From contig JBOGJG010000226.1 of the NCBI GenBank assembly GCA_050747825.1, positions 1 to 52,347 of the forward strand: DNA of 52,347 nucleotides. The letters run 5' to 3'. Made by a program: the position numbers and the translations under genes. Positions 32,665 through 41,385 of the stretch are shown piece after piece. How positions within the stretch are numbered: position 1 is the first letter of the stretch; each line of letters begins with the position of its first letter. This DNA is from JBOGJG01 sp050747825 (lineage in GTDB: Bacteria; Acidobacteriota; UBA6911; RPQK01; JBOGJG01). The notes under the pieces are model-generated. The model made no database searches. It was not told the DNA's origin and saw only the letters and a list, made by a program, of their open reading frames with translations.

Positions 32665-32699
32665 ATTTGCACGCTTGATATAGTACCCGGGCATCAAGC

Positions 32700-33698
32700 A
32701 TGAAAACAGCATCCCGCGTAGAACTGACTCCCAAAGACATCTTACAGCTCGTCAGTCCAGAAATGGTGAAGGTCGAGGAGGAACTGAAGGAGATCGCCCG
32801 GTTTTCCCCATCTCTGATCCACGACATTAACCTGTATCTGCACAACAGCGGGGGGAAACGATTGCGACCGGCCCTGCTGCTGCTGGCATCCCGCCTTTGT
32901 GATTATCAGGGAGCAGCGGCTGTAAAGTTGGGAGTGGTCATTGAATTGATGCACGTCGCCACTCTGGTGCATGACGATATCATCGACAATGCCGAAGTCC
33001 GTCGGGGACATGCTTCCGTGCGCTCCCGCTGGGGAAATGAGATCACCGTCCTTATGGGGGACTGGCTCTATATGACCTCCTTCCAGTTGGCTCTGGATCA
33101 GCGCAATTTTCAGGTGCTGGACCTGCTTATCGACGTCGCCAGGAAAATGGTCGAGGGAGAACTGATGCAGTTGAAGCGCAAGGGGGATATCGCAGTCTCG
33201 ATCGACGACCACCTGGATATCTGCAGGCACAAGACCGCCGCTCTCTTCGGCGCCTGCGGACGACTGGGAGCGATACTGGGAGAAGCGGATACTCACCTCG
33301 AAGAGCAGTTGGAGATCTACGGAACATCACTGGGGATGGCCTTCCAGCTCATTGATGACCTGCTGGACTACACGTCCGACGAAGGTGTCCTGGGCAAGCC
33401 GGTCCTCAAAGACCTGGAGGAGGGCAAGGTTACGCTTCCTATTATCTTCCTGATGCAAAGAGCCAACCCCTCCGAGCAGGAGTTCCTGCGGGAAGTAGTG
33501 GACGGGAAGAATTTCAGTGCGGAAAACAAACAGGAGATCATTCGACTGGTCGGCTCTCATGGGGCACTCGAGGAATTGCACGATCTGGCTGGACAGTATG
33601 CCGGCCGAGCAGGGCGCAGCATGGAACATTTCCCGGAGTCGATCTATCGCCAGGCCCTGCTGGCTCTGCCGGATATGGTGCTGTGTCGGGATAGATAA
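32700..33698 (+). CDS. Polyprenyl synthetase (trans-isoprenyl diphosphate synthase)
   Basis: The 332-residue enzyme joins isopentenyl units into a long prenyl diphosphate, probably for quinone side chains (octaprenyl/solanesyl type) or undecaprenyl precursors. It has GGKRLRPALLLL (about 51-62), the first Asp-rich motif D92DIID96 and the second D219DLLD223. The residues before the first motif are VATLVH, without a bulky aromatic near position -5, which favours long chains. It is not close to the ispE block. TATAGT about 15 bases before ATG may be the -10 box. Confidence 0.92.
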   Translation: MKTASRVELTPKDILQLVSPEMVKVEEELKEIARFSPSLIHDINLYLHNSGGKRLRPALLLLASRLCDYQGAAAVKLGVVIELMHVATLVHDDIIDNAEVRRGHASVRSRWGNEITVLMGDWLYMTSFQLALDQRNFQVLDLLIDVARKMVEGELMQLKRKGDIAVSIDDHLDICRHKTAALFGACGRLGAILGEADTHLEEQLEIYGTSLGMAFQLIDDLLDYTSDEGVLGKPVLKDLEEGKVTLPIIFLMQRANPSEQEFLREVVDGKNFSAENKQEIIRLVGSHGALEELHDLAGQYAGRAGRSMEHFPESIYRQALLALPDMVLCRDR

Positions 33699-33705
33699 GT
33701 GGTTC

Positions 33706-33782
33706 TGTGGCCGCTCCCTCACGGTCGCGGCTCGGATTCCGAACAGGCCATTTCCGAGCCGCGACCGTGAGGAGCGGCCACA
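33706..33782. repeat. Long near-perfect inverted repeat (GTGGCCGCTCCCTCACGG type)
   Basis: Left arm 33706-33736 and right arm 33753-33782 are complementary over about 30 bases with one extra C on the left; the loop has 16 bases. Sequences of this kind are dispersed in several genomes. It lies right after the prenyl synthase stop and can form a very stable hairpin. Confidence 0.88.
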
Positions 33783-33863
33783 ATAATCGGAGCCGCCTCC
33801 GCAACTCATTGACGCAGCCGCCCGCCCCAAGAGGGCGCGGCCCCACTCATGAAGGAACACGCC

Positions 33864-35345
33864 ATGCGCTACTCATTGACAGCCTTCCTCATGTTTACCC
33901 TGGTTCTGGCATGTAACGTCGATCCGGACCCGCCGGCCGAGCCGCAGCAGCGGCCAAACATCCTCTGGATTATTGCCGAAGACATGGGACCGGAGCTCGG
34001 TTGCTACGGGACTGCCGAGGTCGATACGCCGAACATCGATGGGCTGGCCGCCCGCGGCATGCGGTTCACTCATGCCTTTACGACGGCTCCGGTTTGCTCT
34101 CCCAGCCGATCGGCCTTCATGACGGGCATGTACCAGACCAGCATCGGAGCTCACCACCATCGCTCCCATCGACCGGATACTCCTTCTCCTTATCCCTTCC
34201 CGCTTCCGGAGGGGGTGCGGCTTATTACAGACTGGCTGCGTCCCGCCGGATACTTCACGGCCAATATCCGCCAGCTCCCGGAAGGGATCGATTTCAACGG
34301 CACAGGTAAGACCGACTGGAATTTCAGCTACGAGGGCCACCCCTTCGACAGCGACAACTGGACCGATTTGAAAGAGCATCAGCCCTTTTACGCTCAGATC
34401 AATTTCCCGGAGACACATCGCGGCCAGAGTTGGGACCGTGCTCACGAGAAGATCTCCCGGATTGCAGATCCGGATCAGGTCAAGATCCCTCCTTATTACC
34501 CCGATCATCCGGTGACCCGGCAGGATTGGGCCCAGTATTTAAACAGTGTGATGTCGCTTGACAGGAAGGTCGGGATTGTGCTGGATCTGCTGGAAAGGGA
34601 CGGTTTAGCTGATAATACCGTTGTGCTTTTCATGGGTGACAACGGGCGCGCTATGATTCGAGGCAAGCAGTGGCCCTATGACAGCGGACTGCACGTTCCG
34701 CTGATCATTTACTGGCCGGAATCGCTGCCTGTGCCCCAGCACTACAAGCCCGGGTCGGTGAGCGATCAGCTGATCAGCGCCATTGACGTCTCGGCGACTA
34801 CTTTGGCCGTAGCTGGTGTGGAAAAACCAGCACAGATGCAGGGAAGAATCTTTCTTGGAGAAAATGCCGCGCCGCCGCGCCAGTATGTATTTGGAGGAAG
34901 GGACCGGGGTGATGAGACTGTTGATCGCATCCGCACGGTTCGCTCCCAGCGCCATCGCTACATCCGCAATTACATGCCGAACAAGCCGTTTCTCCAGACC
35001 AACCGATATAAGGAGGCCAGCTATCCGGTGATTTGGGTGATGCGAAAGCTGCATGCCCAAGGGAAGCTGACCCCAGCGCAGGAAGCACTGATGGCTCCCA
35101 CGCGGCCTGCTGAGGAATTGTACGATCTGCAGAACGACCCCTATGAGATCCAGAATCTGGCCGATTCGGCTGAGCATCAGGGCATTTTGGAGGAACTACG
35201 CGGGGTGCTGGACAAATGGATCGAGGAGAGCAACGACCAGGGTCAGATTCCTGAAGACCCAGCCGTCGCGGAATTTTACGACCAGAGGGCCAGGCGCAAT
35301 TACGACGAACGGATCGAGAAACTGCGGGCGGAGTGGTTGCCGTAG
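33864..35345 (+). CDS. Lipoprotein sulfatase (alkaline phosphatase superfamily)
   Basis: The 493-residue protein has a lipoprotein signal ending LVLAC (Cys17) and a type I sulfatase domain. RPNILWIIAEDMGPELGCYG carries the metal Asp, and the formylglycine motif C78SPSR is intact, so maturation by a formylglycine-generating enzyme is expected. GDNGRAMIRGKQWPYDSGLHVPLIIYWP follows. The C-terminal DLQNDPYEIQNLA segment is typical. The start ATG 33864 has GAAGGA at good distance, 15 bases inside a longer frame. Substrate (sulfated polysaccharide or heparan-like) is unknown. Its stop touches a composite repeat. Confidence 0.93.
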   Translation: MRYSLTAFLMFTLVLACNVDPDPPAEPQQRPNILWIIAEDMGPELGCYGTAEVDTPNIDGLAARGMRFTHAFTTAPVCSPSRSAFMTGMYQTSIGAHHHRSHRPDTPSPYPFPLPEGVRLITDWLRPAGYFTANIRQLPEGIDFNGTGKTDWNFSYEGHPFDSDNWTDLKEHQPFYAQINFPETHRGQSWDRAHEKISRIADPDQVKIPPYYPDHPVTRQDWAQYLNSVMSLDRKVGIVLDLLERDGLADNTVVLFMGDNGRAMIRGKQWPYDSGLHVPLIIYWPESLPVPQHYKPGSVSDQLISAIDVSATTLAVAGVEKPAQMQGRIFLGENAAPPRQYVFGGRDRGDETVDRIRTVRSQRHRYIRNYMPNKPFLQTNRYKEASYPVIWVMRKLHAQGKLTPAQEALMAPTRPAEELYDLQNDPYEIQNLADSAEHQGILEELRGVLDKWIEESNDQGQIPEDPAVAEFYDQRARRNYDERIEKLRAEWLP

Positions 35346-35434
35346 AGTTCCAAGTTTCAAGTTCCAAGTCAAACGGATCCGCTGGGCAGACCGGCGTGAG
35401 CGTTTTTCGTACACCACTTCGAACTTGAAACTCT
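35346..35434. repeat. Composite heptamer element, copy 2
   Basis: The left arm starts right after the sulfatase TAG. The core of about 47 bases is identical to that at 10029-10077 except for one base (GGCGTGAG for GGCGCGAG). The right arm ends on the stop codon of the penicillin-binding protein gene. It fills the whole gap between two converging genes. Confidence 0.93.
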
Positions 35435-37724
35435 AAAGCTCCGGGGCAGGAATGTTTTCCTCCACAATCGCGGGAGCCTCGGTCGGAGTTACGGCCACGG
35501 GTCTGGACACCGGTTCCTGACTTCTTTGCGCTTCTTCAGCCACCTGATAGCTCCCGGGCTTATAGCTGTTCTCGAACTCCTGAGTCGGGATCTTCTCCAG
35601 AACTTCTTCCATGAAATCGATCCAGATGGGCAGGGCGATGTTGGCCCCGAAAGCTCGCTCTCCCAGTGATTTTTTCTCGTCGTATCCGACCCAGACACCT
35701 GCGGTAATCTGAGGGACAAAGCCGACAAACCAGGCATCCGTGGCTTCATTAGTCGTTCCGGTCTTACCTCCGAGGGGTCTGTCAAAAGCGCGTCCAGCCC
35801 GAGCCGCAGTGCCCCATTTCACCACGTTCTGAAGCATGTAAAGCATCTTACCGGCGGTCTCAGGCGAGAGGACTTCCTGAACCTGCCGCTGAGTCTGCTG
35901 CTCAAGAGTGACCCCATTGTAGTCTTCCACGCGTTCGATGAACCAGGGAAGGGCGCGAACTCCGCCGTTGGGAAAAACGGTAAATGCGGACGTGATCTCC
36001 TGCAGCGTCACCTCGGAGGCTCCAAGCGCCACGGGAAGATAAGGGGGAATCTCGCGCGGCAGGCCGAAGCGATGCGCAACATCGATGATCTTCTCAATTC
36101 CCAGGGCATTGGCCAGACGAACGGTCGGCAGGTTTCGCGAACCCGCCAGGGCCTGCTGGATTGTAATCAGACCCCGGAACTGATGGTCTGAGTTCTGAGG
36201 TGACCACTGCCGGCCCAGGGCGTCCGTGAAACTGATGGGGGCGTCCAGTACGGTGTCAAAGGGACTGTAGCCGTTTTCCATGGCCGCTACATAAGTGAAC
36301 GGTTTGAAGATCGATCCCGGCTGGCGCAGCGCCTGGGTGGCGCGATTGAACTTGCTGTAATCGAAGTCAAATCCACCCACTATGGCTTTAATGGCGCCGG
36401 TTGTGTTCTCGATGGCCATAATCGAGCCCTGCACTTTTGGGATGCGATCCAGAACGGCCTCTATGGTTCTCTTGTCCGAGTCTATTTCCTGAATGGTAAA
36501 GACCGCCACGTCACCAGGCTTTAAAGCCTGGTCCAGCCGTCTGCCGCTCCATTTCACGTCTTCCGGTCCAATGGTGGCACGGTAACTGCCCATTTTGACC
36601 AGGGCCTTCTCCGGACTAACCTCCAGGACCAAGCCATGGATCATCTGCCCCTCAAAGAAGATCTGGCGCCATTCCGGATGATAATACTCGTCCAGGTCTT
36701 GTTTCTTTTCGAGGATATTTTCCTCAGCTCCGGTCCAGCGCCCGGTGCGCTTATCCAACTGCTTCAGGCCCTCCCGCAAAGCATCCCGGGCGGCAAGCTG
36801 GAAGTCGTAATTCACGGTGGTATGGACGCGAAGCCCGGCCGTCCAGATCTTATCCATTTCATACTTTTCGGCCAGGTACTGCCGGACCGCTTCCACGAAA
36901 TAGGGAGCCCGCTTGCGGCCGCGGGCCCTGACTTGCAACTGAAGAGGCTCATTCTGCGCCTCGGCCAGCGCTTCGTGATCGATGTAGCCTTCGGCCAGCA
37001 TGCGCTCCAGGGCATATTCCCTCCTGGCCAGCGCCCGCTTCGGATGGTTGATAGGAGAATAGGTCTGCGGGAGCTGGATAATCCCCGCTAAGAGTGCGGC
37101 TTCCGCCACGGTTAACTCATCCAGAGTCTTCCCGAAATAAAAATCGGAGGCCGCAGCAATGCCATAAGTCCCATGGCCCAGAGGGATCTGATTGCAATAA
37201 AAAGTAAAGATCTGCTCTTTGGAATACCTCTGCTCGATTTCAAGCGCATAGAGCATATCCTTGATCTTTCGTTCTAGGATTTTTTCGTGGTTGGTGAAGC
37301 GCAGCTTGCTGAGCTGCATGGTCAGGGTGGAAGCCCCTTTCAGTTCACGATAGACGATATCTTTGACTGCCGTTTTGAAGAGGCTGATAAAATCGATACC
37401 GGTGTGTTTAAAAAAGCTGCCGTCTTCAGCCGACACGATGGCCTGCTTGACGATCTCGGGAATCTCGTGGTAAGCGACCAGAATTCGATGTTCCAGGGCA
37501 AACTCACCCAGCACTCGCCCGTCTGCAGCGTAGACGTAAGAAACGATGTTGGGACGAACTTCCTCCAGTTGCTCAACCTGAGGCAGACTGAAGGCATAGC
37601 CGAACATCAGTCCTCCCAGAGCGCCGACCACGATCACGCACAGAAGCACGAGGAGGTAGCTTGTCCAGAACAGATAGCTTCTATTTCTAGTCAGACGAGT
37701 GTTCATATCGTTCATCGTTTCCAT
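35433..37724 (-). CDS. Penicillin-binding protein 1A (transglycosylase/transpeptidase)
   Basis: The 763-residue class A PBP polymerises and cross-links peptidoglycan. After a membrane anchor (about 17-44) the GT51 domain has Glu100 in SAEDGSFF and the KGASTLTMQLSK motif. The transpeptidase domain has Ser471 in QPGSIFKPF, Ser529 in GSRNLP, and K654TGTT. In the GT51 motif the usual ITQQ reads LTMQ. The C-terminal tail is Pro/Glu-rich. The protein is of the PBP1A/MrcA type. It converges with the sulfatase. Confidence 0.97.
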   Translation of the reverse strand: METMNDMNTRLTRNRSYLFWTSYLLVLLCVIVVGALGGLMFGYAFSLPQVEQLEEVRPNIVSYVYAADGRVLGEFALEHRILVAYHEIPEIVKQAIVSAEDGSFFKHTGIDFISLFKTAVKDIVYRELKGASTLTMQLSKLRFTNHEKILERKIKDMLYALEIEQRYSKEQIFTFYCNQIPLGHGTYGIAAASDFYFGKTLDELTVAEAALLAGIIQLPQTYSPINHPKRALARREYALERMLAEGYIDHEALAEAQNEPLQLQVRARGRKRAPYFVEAVRQYLAEKYEMDKIWTAGLRVHTTVNYDFQLAARDALREGLKQLDKRTGRWTGAEENILEKKQDLDEYYHPEWRQIFFEGQMIHGLVLEVSPEKALVKMGSYRATIGPEDVKWSGRRLDQALKPGDVAVFTIQEIDSDKRTIEAVLDRIPKVQGSIMAIENTTGAIKAIVGGFDFDYSKFNRATQALRQPGSIFKPFTYVAAMENGYSPFDTVLDAPISFTDALGRQWSPQNSDHQFRGLITIQQALAGSRNLPTVRLANALGIEKIIDVAHRFGLPREIPPYLPVALGASEVTLQEITSAFTVFPNGGVRALPWFIERVEDYNGVTLEQQTQRQVQEVLSPETAGKMLYMLQNVVKWGTAARAGRAFDRPLGGKTGTTNEATDAWFVGFVPQITAGVWVGYDEKKSLGERAFGANIALPIWIDFMEEVLEKIPTQEFENSYKPGSYQVAEEAQRSQEPVSRPVAVTPTEAPAIVEENIPAPEL

Positions 37725-37809
37725 TTTACCTGACCCGGGTGATGCTCAGTTGGGGTCATGTCATTAGAATCACTAATTTAAAGACGCCACGAAAATAAAA
37801 TGGTTCCTT

Positions 37810-38100
37810 ATGAAAAGGATACCTCTTGCTTTGGCTCTATTTCTTTTGTGCGGGTTAATCCTGGCCCAATCGCAGAATTGGAACGAAGTGGCCACACTGG
37901 TCAGCGATACCTCACGCGATGAGACAATCCTGACTGTGGAGTACTCGGCAACCGTGACAGTCGGCCGGCCGATTCTGATTGAGGCACGGGACACCCGGCT
38001 CAGCGAAGTCTACGAGGTCAAGCACGTCTACGGTAACCACATCCTGCTCAAGCAGCGCCTGGCCAGCGATTTTCTGGCGGGCTCGAGGGTTTACCAATAA
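37810..38100 (+). CDS. Small secreted protein, unknown
   Basis: The 96-residue protein starts with a signal peptide (MKRIPLALALFLLCGLILAQ, about 1-20). The remaining 76 residues look beta-rich (ILTVEYSATVTVGRPILIEARDT). I do not recognise the family; it resembles short tail-assembly-like beta domains but without specific motifs. The stop is followed within four bases by a heptamer array. Confidence 0.6.
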   Translation: MKRIPLALALFLLCGLILAQSQNWNEVATLVSDTSRDETILTVEYSATVTVGRPILIEARDTRLSEVYEVKHVYGNHILLKQRLASDFLAGSRVYQ

Positions 38101-38249
38101 ATGCTGAGCGCTGAGCGCTGACCACTGACAGGTGGCGGGTGGCGGGTGGCGGGTGACAGCTGGCGGCTGAGCGCTGACCACTGAGCGCTGACCGCTGGAA
38201 GATGGTCAAATGACGCCCAGGTTTTCGCTTCGATTTGGACGGTACTCAT
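38091..38249 (-). pseudogene. Small ORF with strong ribosome binding site, running into heptamers
   Basis: On the minus strand a perfect AGGAGG (38254-38259) sits 4 bases before ATG 38249. The first codons read MSTVQIEAKTWASFD, similar to the N-terminus of small antitoxin-like proteins that begin STVQIEAK. After about 20 codons the frame runs through heptamers and stops at 38091. It looks like a gene start whose body was replaced or lost. It overlaps the end of the small secreted protein gene. Confidence 0.4.
38104..38200. repeat. Heptamer array (GCTGACC/GGTGGCG mixed families)
   Basis: Units GCTGAGC, GCTGACC, ACTGAGC flank four GGTGGCG units. It is the last heptamer array in the window; none is seen in the 14 kb that follow. 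Confidence 0.9.
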
Positions 38250-38406
38250 AAGACCTCCTTCTCTTAATTCTTAATAGAAATGGCAGCCGGGCCGGTTTTT
38301 ATTCCACGGATTTCGAGCATTTGGCCGAATGCGGAGAAAATAAATTTCAGCCGGTCGGGAAGAAAAACTGCGGTGAGGGAGCCTTTATTAAGAGAAAAGA
38401 GAAGGA
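38201..38406. other. Leader region without a gene on the plus strand
   Basis: The segment between the heptamer array and the dsbD fragment holds the minus-strand ribosome binding site described at 38254-38259 and an AT-rich stretch (38260-38280, TTCTTAATTCTTAATAG). No terminator or further gene is visible on the plus strand. Confidence 0.4.
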
Positions 38407-38747
38407 TTGACTTACAAGAGAGAAGCAAAGAAGATCCGAGCCGCGCTGGTGGTTTTACTCCTGAGTCTCAGCTTAACGGCAGTGGTCCAGGCGCAATTTC
38501 CCCCGGAGGCTCAGGCAGCAAGTGGAGCTTTGAGTTCCGTTCAAAGCGACGTTGCACACTTGATTGAGGAGCGGGGAATGCTGTTGGCGTTCTTCTCCCT
38601 CTTCGTCTTCGGCCTGGCGTTAAATTTGACCCCCTGTGTCTATCCCCTGATCCCCGTCACCATCAGCTATTTCAGCCGGCAGAGTGAACACAAGACGTGT
38701 CGCGGGTTTTCGTCCTGGCGCTCATGTACCTGGTCGGCATCGCCTGA
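38407..38747 (+). pseudogene. dsbD/ccdA-type 5' fragment, frameshifted and truncated
   Basis: From a TTG start the frame has a signal peptide (to VVQAQ, about residue 30), a short linker, and the first membrane segment of the DsbD transmembrane domain with the hallmark LNLTPCVYPLIPVTISYFSRQSE. After HKT the continuation RVFVLALMYLVGIA is in another frame and meets TGA at 38745-38747. The remaining seven membrane segments and any thioredoxin domain are missing. An intact DsbD would pass electrons to the periplasm. Its position before the MNIO genes suggests it once served them. Confidence 0.8.
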
Positions 38748-38868
38748 ATAGTCATGTAGACATAAATTGGGACCCTCAACCATCTGTAATTGCATGTTCA
38801 CAAACCGACAGCGAAGCGATCGGCAAATGTGTTAAAAAAAAAGCTTTGATGATGAAAGGAAATAAGAA

Positions 38869-39309
38869 ATGGACGAGACGAAGAATCACAATGAGTTAAC
38901 CCGTAGGGATTTTCACAAGCTCACGGTGGCGGCCTTTGGAGGCGTCCTTGGAGGTTCGCTGCTGGCTGGTCGTGCCATGGCCTTGCAGGAAGAAAATCCG
39001 ATGTTAAAAGAGCCTCATGTCTGTTGCGGCTTGAACACGTGTAAGGGCAAAGGCGCCGGTAGCTCGAACGACTGTGCCGGCATGGGGAATTGCGCCACCG
39101 CCGAGCGTCACTCCTGTCAAGGCCAAGGTGCATGTGCCGGTCAGGGTGGCTGCGGCGAGACCGCTGGAGCCAATGCCTGCAAGGGTCAGGGAGAGTGCGC
39201 CGTTCCCTTGAAGGCATCCACCTGGAAGAAGGCTCGAGCTCGATTTGAAGCCGCCATGAAAGAGGCGGGTCAGAAGTTCGGCCCGGCGCCCGAAGGTTGT
39301 CCAGCATAA
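38869..39309 (+). CDS. Cys-rich Tat-exported precursor of an MNIO system (bufferin/HvfA-like)
   Basis: The 146-residue protein begins with a twin-arginine signal (TRRDFHKLTVAAFGGVLGGS, cleavage near RAMA). The mature part holds 11 Cys, most in C-x-G-x-G blocks: CKGKGAG, CAGMGNC, CQGQGACAGQGGC, CKGQGEC. A charged helix (KKARARFEAAMKEAG) and a final Cys close the protein. Such precursors sit before DUF692 enzymes, which oxidise Cys to heterocycles (bufferins, copper-binding). The Tat signal rather than Sec is unusual. AAAGGA precedes ATG. The two next genes complete the set. Which Cys are modified cannot be told. Confidence 0.82.
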   Translation: MDETKNHNELTRRDFHKLTVAAFGGVLGGSLLAGRAMALQEENPMLKEPHVCCGLNTCKGKGAGSSNDCAGMGNCATAERHSCQGQGACAGQGGCGETAGANACKGQGECAVPLKASTWKKARARFEAAMKEAGQKFGPAPEGCPA

Positions 39310-39348
39310 ACCCTTTTCTGAGTGCGGCAGAAAATTGAGTGATTTTGA

Positions 39349-40341
39349 ATGAGTCAACGGTGCATGGGGTATCCCAACCTGGGATTGGGTGTGGGACTCC
39401 GGACGGTCCATTTCGATCACATCCTTCGCAATCGGCCGGATGTGGACTGGTTTGAAATTATCAGTGAAAACTTCATGGACTCGAAAGGGCGTCCCCGATA
39501 TGTGCTCTCGCAGTTGGCCGAGCAGTACGCGATTGTCATGCATGGGGTTTCCCTTTCGATCGGCTCTACCGATCCCTTGAATTTCACTTATCTCGGCAAG
39601 CTGAAGAAACTGGCCCACGAAATCGATGCCTGTTGGATTTCGGATCATCTCTGTTGGACAGGGGTGGCGGGACGCAATACCCACGATCTGCTGCCGATCC
39701 CCTTTCATGAAAGATCGCTGAAGCACGTGGTCGAAAGAGTTCGCATCGTGCAGGATTTCCTGGAGCGGTCACTGGTGTTGGAGAATCCCAGCTCTTATGT
39801 CACCTTCCAGGATTCCACCATGGACGAATGGGAATTCATCACCCGCGTAGCTGAAGAAGCCGACTGCGGTCTTCTGTTGGACGTCAACAACGTCTACGTG
39901 TCCAGTTTCAATCACGACATGGATCCGGTCAAATTTTTAGCTTCTCTGCCTCATGAGCGAGTCGTGCAGTTTCACCTGGCCGGCCACAGTGATTACACGA
40001 CTCATTTGATTGACACCCACGACAACTATGTAATCGACCGGGTTTGGGAACTGTATCGCCTGGCCCATCGGCTTACCGGCGGAGTATCGACCATGCTGGA
40101 GTGGGATGCCAAGATCCCCCCGTTTGAGGTGGTGCATCAGGAGGTACTGAAAGCAAAACGCTATGCCGTCGAATCGACGCAGGTGGATGCCGTCGAACCA
40201 TTTGACTCCGGTGAGCGTGAAGAACGGCACGGCGGCCCGGGTTCCAAAGTGCCGGCTTTTCCGACCGGCTCCGAGGGACGCCGGAGTGATGCCTCCTGGG
40301 TTCCCCATCCCTTACACCATATCGTCGCGGAGGTTGAATAA
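39349..40341 (+). CDS. MNIO-family (DUF692) multinuclear iron oxidase
   Basis: The 330-residue TIM-barrel enzyme matches BufB/HvfB/MbnB. It has NLGLGVGLR, WFEIISENFM, IVMHGVSLSIGSTDPL (metal His), WISDHLCWTG, LVLENPSSY, LLLDVNNVYVSSFNHD (Asp/Asn ligands), VVQFHLAGH and LIDTHD. Members bind two or three irons and use O2 to modify Cys of a partner peptide. The C-terminal 50 residues (EPFDSGEREERHGGP and on) are an extra tail. ATG 39349 has no clear Shine-Dalgarno; ATG 39364 is an alternative. It ends one base into the next gene (TAATG). Confidence 0.92.
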   Translation: MSQRCMGYPNLGLGVGLRTVHFDHILRNRPDVDWFEIISENFMDSKGRPRYVLSQLAEQYAIVMHGVSLSIGSTDPLNFTYLGKLKKLAHEIDACWISDHLCWTGVAGRNTHDLLPIPFHERSLKHVVERVRIVQDFLERSLVLENPSSYVTFQDSTMDEWEFITRVAEEADCGLLLDVNNVYVSSFNHDMDPVKFLASLPHERVVQFHLAGHSDYTTHLIDTHDNYVIDRVWELYRLAHRLTGGVSTMLEWDAKIPPFEVVHQEVLKAKRYAVESTQVDAVEPFDSGEREERHGGPGSKVPAFPTGSEGRRSDASWVPHPLHHIVAEVE

Positions 40342-41327
40342 TGGCAGTGGTTGATTTTCGATCTGAGGACAAGTCGCTCCGGCAAGAGAACGAACCTCAC
40401 CGGCTGGATGTGGTACAGCGCTGGTTTCAGACGGTCATCACTGACGATGGGGGCGTCCAGGAGGGAATGGAATCAAGCGACGCTCAGAAGTTAATTCCGT
40501 TAGCTCGAGGCCAGTTGGAACAGGTGATCCGTCGCTCTAGTAATTTAAGAGCCGAAGAGCGGCTTTCCATCTATGCCAATGCCTATTACGCCCGTCTTGT
40601 GGAATGTCTGGCCGAATGTTTTCCCGTTCTGAAAAAGGCAGTAGGGAACGAGATATTCGAGAGCTTCGCCGTCGAATACCTTCAGCACCACCCTCCTCAA
40701 AGTTATACGTTGGATAAATTGGGCGAGCACTTCTCCCGCTTTTTAAAAGAAACTCGACCCGATCTTTCCCAAGAAGGAAAGCCGCCCGAAAAACCCAACT
40801 GGCCCGACTTTCTTATAGATCTATGCCGGTTGGAATGGACCATCGCCAAAGTCTTTGACGGTCCGGGCATTGAAGATAAGGCGATTTTAACTGCGGCAGA
40901 CCTGCAGGACCTTGCGCCAGAGCGTTTCGGGGAAGCGCGGCTGATCCCGGTGGTCTGCCTGCGGCTTTTGACCTTCCGATATCCGGTCAATTCTTATTAC
41001 ACGGCGGCCCGTCGATGCGGAAAAGACGAAGAACCCCCGATCCCCCCTCCCGGCGCGCAGCACGTTGCCATCACCCGCTACGATTATATTGTGCGCCGGT
41101 TCGAGCTAACGTATCCGCAAAAGGTTCTGCTGGAAACTCTGCGCTCTGGAAAGAGCGTAGCAGAGGCCATTGCTGTGGCTGCTAACGCCAGCGAAAGGGA
41201 GGATGATGAACTGGCCGAACAGCTCCACTCCTGGTTCAGTTTCTGGACCTCGGAGCGCTTCTTTCAGTCTATTGAATTCCCTGACACGGCTTTCTCAGAG
41301 GGCGCGCGATCGAAATCGCGATGGTAG
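40341..41327 (+). CDS. DUF2063 partner protein (BufC/HvfC-like)
   Basis: The 328-residue protein has a DUF2063 domain (about 25-130): VQRWFQTVITDD, then RLSIYANAYYARLVECLAECFPVLKKAVGNEIFESFAVEYLQHHPP, the family hallmark. The domain binds the precursor leader in HvfC/BufC and hands it to the MNIO enzyme. The C-terminal part (about 140-328) has FLIDLCRLEWTIAKVFDGPG and a winged-helix-like end. It overlaps the enzyme gene by one base, so the pair is surely co-translated. Confidence 0.9.
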   Translation: MAVVDFRSEDKSLRQENEPHRLDVVQRWFQTVITDDGGVQEGMESSDAQKLIPLARGQLEQVIRRSSNLRAEERLSIYANAYYARLVECLAECFPVLKKAVGNEIFESFAVEYLQHHPPQSYTLDKLGEHFSRFLKETRPDLSQEGKPPEKPNWPDFLIDLCRLEWTIAKVFDGPGIEDKAILTAADLQDLAPERFGEARLIPVVCLRLLTFRYPVNSYYTAARRCGKDEEPPIPPPGAQHVAITRYDYIVRRFELTYPQKVLLETLRSGKSVAEAIAVAANASEREDDELAEQLHSWFSFWTSERFFQSIEFPDTAFSEGARSKSRW

Positions 41328-41385
41328 CCCGGCTGCTGGTTTGGGAAGGGTTTGGTCCAAAGGACCGTTTAGGATCGCAGTCATC

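Noticed and set aside
35346..35434. Small protein with repeated TWNLKLG peptides
   Set aside because: The peptide is just the translation of heptamers and the core; both strands and several frames are open because of the repeat.
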